A DNA stretch of 7,049 nucleotides. Source: Spirochaetales bacterium. GTDB lineage: Bacteria > Spirochaetota > Spirochaetia > Treponematales > UBA12059. The first letter of the stretch is position 1. The number at the start of each line of letters is the position of its first letter. Shown piece by piece: positions 1 to 5,382 of the stretch. The notes beneath the pieces were generated by a model that saw only the letters and a list, made by a program, of their open reading frames with translations, was not told where the DNA came from and did not search any database. Position numbers and translations under genes: made by a program. Location of the stretch: the NCBI GenBank assembly GCA_016938515.1, contig JAFGUM010000424.1, positions 1-7,049 on the forward strand, written 5' to 3'.

Positions 1-56
1 AACGGCAATTGATGCCGAAACGGCAATTCATGCCGAAACGGCTATTCGTGCGCTGC
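1..56. repeat. 18-bp tandem repeat with internal dyads, probably continuing off the left edge
   Basis: Two near-identical 18-base units lie at 3-20 (CGGCAATTGATGCCGAAA) and 21-38 (CGGCAATTCATGCCGAAA); they match at 17 of 18 positions. A degenerate third unit starts at 39, where about 11 of the first 13 bases match before it diverges. Bases 1-2 (AA) fit the end of a further unit, so the array probably extends beyond the window. Each full unit contains a dyad, CGGCA-5 nt-TGCCG (3-7/13-17 and 21-25/31-35). On the minus strand the units read FRHELP-type hexapeptides in the same frame as the preceding thioesterase gene, whose TAG stop (42-44) falls in the degenerate unit. The array lies just past the end of the minus-strand operon, so the small hairpins, each followed by TTT, might aid termination, but the stems are only 5 bp. 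Confidence 0.8.
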
Positions 57-443
57 CGTCTTGGAGGCTACGGTTGCAGAGAATCGCTCAAGGTCGATGA
101 TGACGCGCACGTGCGTACCTTCGCCTATACGCTCCCGTTCATCGTGGGCTTCTACCTTGAACGTAAGCCTGGACCCGTTGACGCTGACGAGCTCGGCTTT
201 TGCCGTAACGCGCATGCCTACCGGCGTTGGCGCGAGGTGCTTCACGTCCAGGCTGAACCCGACCGTGGCCTTGCCTGGCGGCAACAACGCGTCTACCGCG
301 TTGAGCGCGGCTTCTTCGAGCGCCAGCACGAGCATGGGCGTAGCGTAGACTGGAGCCCCTCCTGAACCAAGATGGCCCGCGGTATGCTCGGTTCCAACCA
401 CCAGCGTTTTTTCACCTTGTAGCCCCGCGTGTATCGCTTCCAT
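42..443 (-). CDS. FlK-like hotdog-fold acyl-CoA thioesterase
   Basis: This 133-residue protein looks like the single-domain hotdog thioesterases of the fluoroacetyl-CoA thioesterase (FlK)-like family, which hydrolyse acyl-CoA thioesters in the cytoplasm. The visible family pattern is ATPM at 35-38 leading into a helix with LEEAA (42-46), then DVKHLAPTPVG (66-76), and a final strand pair with GEGTHVRVII (107-116). By analogy with the FlK Thr-Glu-His triad, candidate catalytic residues are T36, E43 or E44, and H69. The length is normal for one hotdog domain. The ATG at 443 has a strong GAGGAG Shine-Dalgarno 8 bases upstream and starts 15 bases after the alpha-glucosidase stop, so it is probably the last gene of the operon. 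The final codons (AAHE-stop) align with the 18-bp repeat that follows, so the extreme C-terminus may be repeat-derived. The natural acyl-CoA is unknown; fluoroacetyl-CoA is not implied. Confidence 0.85.
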   Translation of the reverse strand: MEAIHAGLQGEKTLVVGTEHTAGHLGSGGAPVYATPMLVLALEEAALNAVDALLPPGKATVGFSLDVKHLAPTPVGMRVTAKAELVSVNGSRLTFKVEAHDERERIGEGTHVRVIIDLERFSATVASKTAAHE

Positions 444-451
444 GATCTCGT

Positions 452-457
452 CTCCTC
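452..457 (-). promoter_or_regulatory. Ribosome binding site of the thioesterase gene
   Basis: The minus strand reads GAGGAG from 457 to 452, 8 bases before the ATG at 443. It lies in the 15-base gap after the alpha-glucosidase stop (461-459), which supports that start and independent initiation for the last gene of the operon. Confidence 0.75.
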
Positions 458-458
458 G

Positions 459-2054
459 CTATTGCCGTTGCATGATGAGGACTTCGTAGGGTCTGAGGCG
501 CCGCTGCCCCGCTACGATGCCGTCTCCTGCTCCCGCGTCGCTGCCAAGGAGCACGCGCCCAGGGGCAACGGCAACTTCTGGTTTTCGCGGGGAACAATTC
601 AGATAGACGTCGATGCGGGTGGTACCCGCGGTCCTGGACCAGGCCATGACATCTGAAGGCGCGTCGAGCCACGACAAGGCTCCCGTTTGCAGCGCGCTTT
701 CCGTGCGTCGCAGGGCCAGCAGTTTGGTATACCAGCGCAACAGGGATTCCGGGTCGCTTTGCTGTGAAGCGACGTTACGCTCGCGGTAATCGGGGTTAAC
801 CGGCAGCCACGGCTCCGCCGAGCTGAAGCCCGCGTTTTCAGAGGCGTCCCACTGCATCGGGGTACGTTCCGGATCGCGGCCGTAGCGCAGCGGCCAGGTG
901 GCTATACCCAGCGGATCGCGTAGCTTGCTGCGCGGTAGCTCGCGACAGTCCATGCCCAGCTCCTCGCCGTAGTAGAGGAAGGGCGTGCCGCGCAGGCACA
1001 GCAGCATCGCGGCCGCGACCCTGGCGCGCGGCTCTGTCCAGGCACCGCTGCGGTACCGCGCGTAGTGACGTTTCTGGTCGTGGTTTGACAGCGTGAAGTT
1101 GGGCCACGCTCCCTCGGGCAGCAGGCTATACCAGCGATCCGCCGATTCCCTGAACGATCTGGCGCTCCATGGCCTGAACAGAAAATCAAAATTAAACGCC
1201 ATGTGCAGTTCGTCTTTGTCGTTACCGTGGCACGATGCCGCGAGCTGCGCGTCGCGCCCGTGGGTTTCCCCTATCAGCACACGATCGCCGTATGAGTCTG
1301 CCAAGGCTCTGAACTCCCTGAAGATTTCGTGCACCTCGGGGCGGTTGCGGTCGTAGATGTGGTGCTGGAACAGGTCGGGATTCATGGTAAGGCTACGGGG
1401 GTTTGAACGGAACTCGTCGTCCTTGATGTACGCGGTGGCTACGTCCATGCGGTAGCCGTCGGCGCCGAGATCAAGCCAGAACCTGGCTTCGTCGTAGATG
1501 GCCGCACGCAGCTCGGGGTTGCGCCAGTTGAACTCGGGCTGGTTGCGGGTAAACGTCGCCAGGTACCACTCGCCGGTGGCTTCGTTGGGGTACCAGGCGG
1601 AGCGTTGCTCGAAGAGGCTTACCCAGTTGTTTGGCGGCTTCTTGCCGCTCATCGGCTTCCAGATGTACCAGTCGTGCGTGCGCGCGCTTTTGGATGAGCG
1701 CGCCTCGATGAACCACGGGTGCTCATCTGATGAATGATTGACGACGAGGTCAACTACCACGCGGAGGCCGCGTTCGTGGGCGGCTTCCAGCAACGACGTG
1801 AAGTCGTCGAGGGTACCAAAGAGCGGGTCTACAGCACGGTAGTCCGAAATATCATACCCAAAGTCCTTCATCGGGCTCTTGAAGAAGGGGCTGATCCACA
1901 TCGCGTCTATGCCCAGCTCTACGAGGTAGTCCAGACGGGTCTCGATGCCGCGGAGGTCGCCGACGCCGTCACCATCCGAGTCAGCGAAGCTTCGTGGGTA
2001 TACCTGGTAGAACACGGCTCGTTGCCACCAGAGCTTGTCATTTCTGTCGATCAT
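459..2054 (-). CDS. GH13 alpha-glucosidase (oligo-1,6-glucosidase/maltase type)
   Basis: This is a complete 531-residue glycoside hydrolase family 13 enzyme, predicted to release glucose from the non-reducing end of short alpha-glucans such as isomalto- or malto-oligosaccharides. No signal peptide is visible, so it should act in the cytoplasm on imported sugar. The N-terminus has the usual WWQRAVFYQVYPRSF opening. Further family blocks are GDGVGDLRGI (28-37), DLVVNH (102-107), QPEFNW (172-177), GYRMDV with nucleophile D204, IGETHG with acid/base E263, and LSNHDQ with the transition-state Asp D326. In this family, Val directly after the nucleophile (V205 here) is associated with alpha-1,6 activity, whereas Ala or Thr tends to mark alpha-1,4 enzymes. 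I therefore lean towards oligo-1,6-glucosidase, but trehalulose hydrolase or a transglucosylase is possible. The start overlaps the ferredoxin gene by 17 bases. Only a distant AAAGG (2070-2066, 11 bases upstream) serves as RBS, so coupled translation is likely. Confidence 0.93.
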   Translation of the reverse strand: MIDRNDKLWWQRAVFYQVYPRSFADSDGDGVGDLRGIETRLDYLVELGIDAMWISPFFKSPMKDFGYDISDYRAVDPLFGTLDDFTSLLEAAHERGLRVVVDLVVNHSSDEHPWFIEARSSKSARTHDWYIWKPMSGKKPPNNWVSLFEQRSAWYPNEATGEWYLATFTRNQPEFNWRNPELRAAIYDEARFWLDLGADGYRMDVATAYIKDDEFRSNPRSLTMNPDLFQHHIYDRNRPEVHEIFREFRALADSYGDRVLIGETHGRDAQLAASCHGNDKDELHMAFNFDFLFRPWSARSFRESADRWYSLLPEGAWPNFTLSNHDQKRHYARYRSGAWTEPRARVAAAMLLCLRGTPFLYYGEELGMDCRELPRSKLRDPLGIATWPLRYGRDPERTPMQWDASENAGFSSAEPWLPVNPDYRERNVASQQSDPESLLRWYTKLLALRRTESALQTGALSWLDAPSDVMAWSRTAGTTRIDVYLNCSPRKPEVAVAPGRVLLGSDAGAGDGIVAGQRRLRPYEVLIMQRQ

Positions 2055-2361
2055 CGGTTTCAGTACCTTTCAGGGGCAGTAGGGCTTTGAGCACCAGGTC
2101 GGAGCCGGCGTGGGCCTGGCACGCGAGGCGGGTGTCGGTATCCGCGCCTATTGCTCCCAGACGCAGTTGTTCCCGCTCGCCAACGGGACTGAGCTTGCCA
2201 GAGAGTACCCGCACCCGGCACGTCCCGCACAGCGCTTTGCCCCCGCAGTCGTGGCGTAGCGGCACACCAGCCCGCTGAGCCGCTATGAGCACAGACAGCA
2301 CGGGCGAGGCGTCGAAGTTAACGGCGGGATGGTCGTCGTACTCTAGAGTGACCCGTGACAT
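2038..2361 (-). CDS. Free-standing [2Fe-2S] ferredoxin
   Basis: This 107-residue protein consists of one ferredoxin (beta-grasp) domain that should bind a [2Fe-2S] cluster. The four ligands are clear: C39, C45 and C48 in the pattern Cx5Cx2C (HDCGGKALCGTCRV), and C81 in RLACQ. The x5 spacing is that of adrenodoxin/ISC-like and related ferredoxins rather than the x4 of plant-type photosynthetic ones. The block GKLSPVGEREQL followed by TRLACQAHAGSDLVLK resembles the [2Fe-2S] domains fused to some class III adenylate/guanylate cyclases, and also the N-terminal domain of DUF4445-type corrinoid activators. No reductase or oxygenase gene lies beside it. Its ATG overlaps the diguanylate cyclase stop by one base (TGATG), and no clear Shine-Dalgarno is seen, so expression probably depends on translation of the upstream gene. 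Its partner is unknown. A redox role towards the cyclase is inference. Confidence 0.9.
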   Translation of the reverse strand: MSRVTLEYDDHPAVNFDASPVLSVLIAAQRAGVPLRHDCGGKALCGTCRVRVLSGKLSPVGEREQLRLGAIGADTDTRLACQAHAGSDLVLKALLPLKGTETDDRQK

Positions 2362-2363
2362 CA
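2359..2363 (-). promoter_or_regulatory. TGATG stop-start junction coupling the cyclase and ferredoxin genes
   Basis: On the minus strand the cyclase stop TGA (2363-2361) and the ferredoxin ATG (2361-2359) share one base. No strong Shine-Dalgarno precedes the ATG, so a terminating ribosome probably reinitiates here, tying ferredoxin output to cyclase translation. Confidence 0.7.
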
Positions 2364-3401
2364 GCGGGCTACCGAGACGCGGTTGCGGCCGGTTTGCTTT
2401 GAGTTGTACATGGCCTTGTCTGCCCTGTCTATGATGGATGTACCCGATAAGTCGCGGTTCTGATCGTACTCCGCCACGCCGAGCGACAGGGTTACGGACA
2501 AGCGTTGCCCTTCGTACTCAAAGCTCATTTCCTCTATGCCATGGCGGATGCGCTCCGCTATGATGGCGGCTGTTTTGGCGTCGGTATCCGGCAGGAGCAT
2601 GCAGAATTCTTCGCCGCCGTAGCGGGCTGCTACGTCTGCCAGGCGAGTCTGCTTTTGCAGCAAGCGGGCTACGTTTTTCAGCACTTCGTCGCCACAGCTG
2701 TGCCCGTACGTATCGTTGAACTGTTTGAAGTGGTCTATATCCGCCATAATAACGGACAGGGGTTTTTCGCCAAACGCGCTTTCTTCCATTTTTTCTATCA
2801 GTACCGTATAGAAGTAGTGCTTCATGCGCAGTTTTGTCATCATGTCGGTGGTCGTCATCTCGAACAGGAACGCGTTGTTGATGGCTATCGAGGCAAGAAT
2901 GGCGATGTTGAGCAGGTAATCTTTTTCGTACTGCGAGAATTCCTCGTTCATTATCTGCTCGCCCAGGAGTATAAGGCCGTTGACGACTCCTTTTGCCTTG
3001 AGGGGGACGATGAGGCAGGAGCCCAGCGGCTCTATTCGTTCCAGGCCGCCCAGATCCCCGAGGCGTTCCCGCACCTCTTCGAGCGTCCAGCATCGCGTCT
3101 CACGGGCGAACAGGCGCATCGCCGGGACGTCCTCGGGTATGCTGTAGTCGATATCGTGATCAATTTCGAAGCCCTTGTAGTTGCGGTGCAGGTTGAAGGC
3201 GGTAGAGTCTATGCCCTTCTTGGCGTACAGCGCGGCTTTGAGCACCTTCATCTGGCCCATGATGGTGTACAGAATGCTCTCTATGAGTATGCCGTAGTCG
3301 AGCGTGGAATTGAGGCTCTTTGATATTTCAAGGAGTTGCTTTAGATCGAATATCTGCTTTTCGTATTCATCTTTAAGCAGATCGATGGCAGCTTGTTCCA
3401 C
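2361..3401 (-). CDS. GAF-GGDEF diguanylate cyclase
   Basis: This is a 346-residue soluble sensor enzyme predicted to make cyclic di-GMP from two GTP. Residues 1-30 form a charged helix or coiled coil with the LLEISKSLNSTLD motif typical of the lead-in to a GAF domain, which spans roughly 30-180. The GGDEF domain spans roughly 184-346: metal-binding D221 in MADIDHFKQFNDTYGH, the active-site loop YGGEEF (261-266), and LSLGVAE near 306-311. R253 and D256 form an RxxD exactly five residues before GGEEF, matching the inhibitory I-site, so product feedback is likely. The usual DxLTGLxNRRxF helix is replaced by DMMTKLRMKHYF (186-197), a divergent version. No transmembrane segment is present, so the signal is probably cytoplasmic. 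The start is GTG, preceded by GAGAG (3412-3408) 6 bases upstream. It is the first gene of the four-gene run, followed by the ferredoxin with a one-base overlap. The GAF ligand cannot be read from the sequence. Confidence 0.93.
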   Translation of the reverse strand: MEQAAIDLLKDEYEKQIFDLKQLLEISKSLNSTLDYGILIESILYTIMGQMKVLKAALYAKKGIDSTAFNLHRNYKGFEIDHDIDYSIPEDVPAMRLFARETRCWTLEEVRERLGDLGGLERIEPLGSCLIVPLKAKGVVNGLILLGEQIMNEEFSQYEKDYLLNIAILASIAINNAFLFEMTTTDMMTKLRMKHYFYTVLIEKMEESAFGEKPLSVIMADIDHFKQFNDTYGHSCGDEVLKNVARLLQKQTRLADVAARYGGEEFCMLLPDTDAKTAAIIAERIRHGIEEMSFEYEGQRLSVTLSLGVAEYDQNRDLSGTSIIDRADKAMYNSKQTGRNRVSVAR

Positions 3402-3431
3402 GTTGTTCTCTCATCCTCGCCTGTAGCGGTC

Positions 3432-3460
3432 AGTATAGAGTATCTAGTGTAAAAAAACCA
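3432..3460 (-). promoter_or_regulatory. Weak candidate promoter for the cyclase operon
   Basis: In the 67-base gap upstream of the GTG start, the minus strand has a good -10-like TATACT at 3437-3432, which would put the transcription start near 3425 and give a leader of about 24 bases holding the Shine-Dalgarno. The -35 position 17 bases upstream is only TGGTTT (3460-3455), a poor match, and the spacer contains a run of seven T. Read-through from the upstream 601-residue gene is an alternative. Confidence 0.35.
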
Positions 3461-3485
3461 TCTTCGCGTCAGTAAAATAAGCGAA
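3451..3485 (-). terminator. Possible weak intrinsic terminator after the 601-residue gene
   Basis: On the minus strand TTCGC (3485-3481) can pair with GCGAA (3467-3463) across a 13-base loop that spans the stop codon. After five more bases comes a run of seven T (3457-3451). The stem is short and the T-run is offset, so this is at best a leaky terminator. Confidence 0.25.
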
Positions 3486-5274
3486 TAGCCTCAGTTGGAG
3501 CCTTGTGTCGCATCTTAAGGTACATAGCCCCGGCGTTCTTCTTATAGAAGTACCCAGACGCATTATAATTTTCAAAGCTCGCGTCCATGTTGTAGTCAAG
3601 ACCATACAGCTGAATTTTGGCAAACGGCTGTACGCCGTACAGAACCAGGTAGTGGGAAAACCCTATCGGGAACTCGGCTTTGAATACGGTCTCGGCGGCG
3701 TTGGACTCTACGGTCAGCGATGGAGAACAGGTCCATGCCCACGAGCCAGGCCCAAGCGTTGCATACAAGCTTACGATGCGAGGGTAGTACGGCGAAGAGC
3801 CGAGTAGCGGGTACAGTAACGCGCCATCAACGCGCTCAGCTGACGGGTTCACCGCTCCGCTGGCTACTCTGACCATAGCCGGCAGCGAACCGTCATCGGT
3901 GGCAAACGTGAGGAGGCTTGCGACGAGGCTCTGACCGATGCCTTCGTAGATACGCGTGCCGGTGCTGTCAGCGAGCTTGACGAGCAGCCTGCCGGCTCGT
4001 ACGCCGGTGATGGTGTCACATGCGCCGTCCTGTGCCGTCTGCAGATAAAAGCCACCGCCGGCCTTGCGGATAGCCGGCAGGACTATTTTATCCACGAGCG
4101 TCGGCACCGTCGCAAAGGGGTTCTCGCCGGATGGCAGGTAGCGCTCGGCGTCCAGATAGGCTTCTATGACGCCAAGAGTCTGCACTACGGTGGCTCGTGA
4201 AAAATCAGCCGTCCGTGCCATGGTAACGGCTTCGCGTGCCAGTGAGTTGGGGGCACGGTCGAGCAGCAGCGGAATGATGCCTGGCGTGTAGAACAGGTCG
4301 GCGGAGCGTGACTGTATCATCCGCTCGGCGGCTTTGACGCGGTTTACGTTGTCTTCTTCGAATGCCGCCATGGTCAACAGGGTCTTGCCCGCGAACGGCG
4401 CGCTCCTGTAGCTGAGACTGCTGGCGTGTCGCTCTCGCACCACCGCCACGAGGGCGGCTGCTTGTTCTGGCAGCGCACGACGCAGAGCCTCAGCTTCGTA
4501 CGCTATGAAGCGCTCCTCGTTGAAGGCGCTCGTGGTAGTGCCGTCTGTTGTCCACAGCCCTGCGGCGGCGTCAAACGTGGGCCCCGTAAGCCCCTGCCAG
4601 AGCTTATCGCGCCACGAAGACAGTATGCGGGACCAGTCGCCGGCAGGCATCGGAGCCTGCGCTATGAACGAAGCGACGGGAGCCTGCCCCCCCGCTGTTT
4701 CCAGCGCCGCCGCGAACGGGAGCATGGCCGCGCCAGAGCTGGATATAGTCAGCGTTCGTGCGTCGGCAATGGCGCCTAACCCGGAAACGCGGTACGTCGA
4801 GCTGCCAAGTGAGAGGCGCATGGCACCGTCGTCACCCGGGGCGAGCAAAGCCGCACCATAAGCAAGTTCGTAGCGTATCCTTGCGCTGGCGGCCGCCTCG
4901 GCGGGACGCAGCCACCAGGTAGTCTGGCCATCACCATCGGACGATACTTCCAGTGTAGTGCCATCGTCAAACTCGACGATAAAGCCGCTGGCTTCCTGGG
5001 TATACGATACCGGCCTGTTTTCCCGCTCGACGCCAGTCTCGTCCACCAGGATCAGCGGCTGCCGCTCTGAAAATACGAGGCGTAAACCCGCGGCGGTGAG
5101 TTCCGCCGAGCGTATTCCGGCTCCGTGCGGCCCCGGCAGGCCCTTGAAGGACACGCCCCCCGATGAAGCGGTTATCGGACCGCCGGCAGGAAACTGGATA
5201 AGCACCAGAAGGACGAAAACGGCTATATACAGGGCTCCGGTACCCAGGGCGCGGCTGAACATACTTGATTTCAT
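3469..5274 (-). CDS. Exported or membrane-anchored protein of unknown function
   Basis: I do not recognise a family for this 601-residue protein. The N-terminus (MKSSMFSRAL, then a hydrophobic stretch at about 12-29) is a signal sequence or single membrane anchor. It has no cysteine lipobox, so it should sit in the periplasm, either anchored or cleaved. Residues 40-200 are rich in Gly, Ser, Thr and alternating hydrophobics, which suggests beta structure. Residues 250-400 look helical (AEALRRALPEQAAALVAVVR, then EEDNVNRVKAAERM). The C-terminal third is aromatic and beta-like, ending in a Tyr/Asn-rich segment (FENYNASGYFYKKNAG) and a basic KMRHK patch. Only two cysteines exist, C419 and C516, which could form a disulphide. 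There is no Shine-Dalgarno before the ATG at 5274. A TATATT -10 element lies just upstream, so the mRNA may be leaderless; the ATG four codons in has no RBS either. It is divergent from the TPR lipoprotein gene, which suggests a shared envelope role but does not prove one. Confidence 0.8.
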   Translation of the reverse strand: MKSSMFSRALGTGALYIAVFVLLVLIQFPAGGPITASSGGVSFKGLPGPHGAGIRSAELTAAGLRLVFSERQPLILVDETGVERENRPVSYTQEASGFIVEFDDGTTLEVSSDGDGQTTWWLRPAEAAASARIRYELAYGAALLAPGDDGAMRLSLGSSTYRVSGLGAIADARTLTISSSGAAMLPFAAALETAGGQAPVASFIAQAPMPAGDWSRILSSWRDKLWQGLTGPTFDAAAGLWTTDGTTTSAFNEERFIAYEAEALRRALPEQAAALVAVVRERHASSLSYRSAPFAGKTLLTMAAFEEDNVNRVKAAERMIQSRSADLFYTPGIIPLLLDRAPNSLAREAVTMARTADFSRATVVQTLGVIEAYLDAERYLPSGENPFATVPTLVDKIVLPAIRKAGGGFYLQTAQDGACDTITGVRAGRLLVKLADSTGTRIYEGIGQSLVASLLTFATDDGSLPAMVRVASGAVNPSAERVDGALLYPLLGSSPYYPRIVSLYATLGPGSWAWTCSPSLTVESNAAETVFKAEFPIGFSHYLVLYGVQPFAKIQLYGLDYNMDASFENYNASGYFYKKNAGAMYLKMRHKAPTEAIRLFY

Positions 5275-5283
5275 GACGTAAGC

Positions 5284-5312
5284 AATATATCCGGTTGGCG
5301 CCGCTTGCGCAA
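5284..5312 (-). promoter_or_regulatory. Candidate promoter of the 601-residue gene, giving a leaderless transcript
   Basis: The minus strand has TTGCGC (5312-5307) and TATATT (5289-5284) separated by exactly 17 bases; the -10 matches five of six consensus positions and the -35 three of six. Transcription would begin about 7 bases downstream, near 5277, only a few bases before the ATG (5274-5272). No Shine-Dalgarno is present in between. Confidence 0.5.
5305..5312. promoter_or_regulatory. TTGCGCAA palindrome between the divergent promoters (possible operator)
   Basis: A perfect 8-bp palindrome, TTGCGCAA, covers the minus-strand -35 element and ends 6 bp before the plus-strand -35. GCTTG is repeated directly at 5303-5307 and 5317-5321, and GCAA-CA-TTGC (5309-5318) is a second small dyad. 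A regulator bound here could affect both promoters. An 8-bp palindrome is short and could be chance. Confidence 0.3.
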
Positions 5313-5318
5313 CATTGC

Positions 5319-5347
5319 TTGATAAACACCCGCAAACCGGCTACGAT
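5319..5347 (+). promoter_or_regulatory. Sigma-70-type promoter of the TPR lipoprotein gene
   Basis: TTGATA (5319-5324; five of six to TTGACA) and TACGAT (5342-5347; four of six to TATAAT) are separated by 17 bases. Initiation near 5354 would give a leader of about 29 bases containing GGAGAG (5373-5378) just before the ATG pair at 5383/5386. Confidence 0.55.
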
Positions 5348-5382
5348 GGCGCCACCATCCGCACCGTCGACCGGAGAGCCCC

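Noticed and set aside
1..38. The tandem dyads considered as a CRISPR array.
   Set aside because: The units abut at 18 bp with no variable spacers, so they are a simple tandem repeat.
9..365. A 118-codon plus-strand frame opening with a duplicated MPKRQF/MPKRLF peptide.
   Set aside because: The duplication is just the 18-bp DNA repeat read in another frame, and the rest is antisense to the thioesterase gene.
459..478. The alpha-glucosidase end on the minus strand reads ATGCAACGGCAATAG, resembling the 18-bp repeat at the left edge with three bases missing.
   Set aside because: The match needs a gap and includes codons of the conserved-length C-terminus; it is too short to separate from chance.
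2505..3323. A 272-codon open frame on the plus strand, antisense to the diguanylate cyclase.
   Set aside because: It lies entirely opposite a gene with clear GAF and GGDEF motifs, its translation shows no family pattern, and no good RBS or promoter was evident. Long antisense frames are expected in GC-rich coding DNA.
3469..3486. The 601-residue protein ends in aromatic residues (LFY), like the C-terminal signal of outer-membrane barrels.
   Set aside because: The preceding residues (KMRHKAPTEAIRLFY) lack a convincing amphipathic final strand, and the N-terminal segment may be an uncleaved anchor.
4426..4861. Overlapping plus-strand frames of 117-118 codons opposite the 601-residue gene.
   Set aside because: Composition and position fit shadow frames; the minus-strand frame is continuous, has an export signal and is much longer.
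5345..5359. GATGG-CGCCA-CCATC dyad just downstream of the plus-strand -10 element.
   Set aside because: A 5-bp stem with a 5-base loop at the transcription start is weak and has no supporting second copy; it is neither a terminator nor a recognisable operator.
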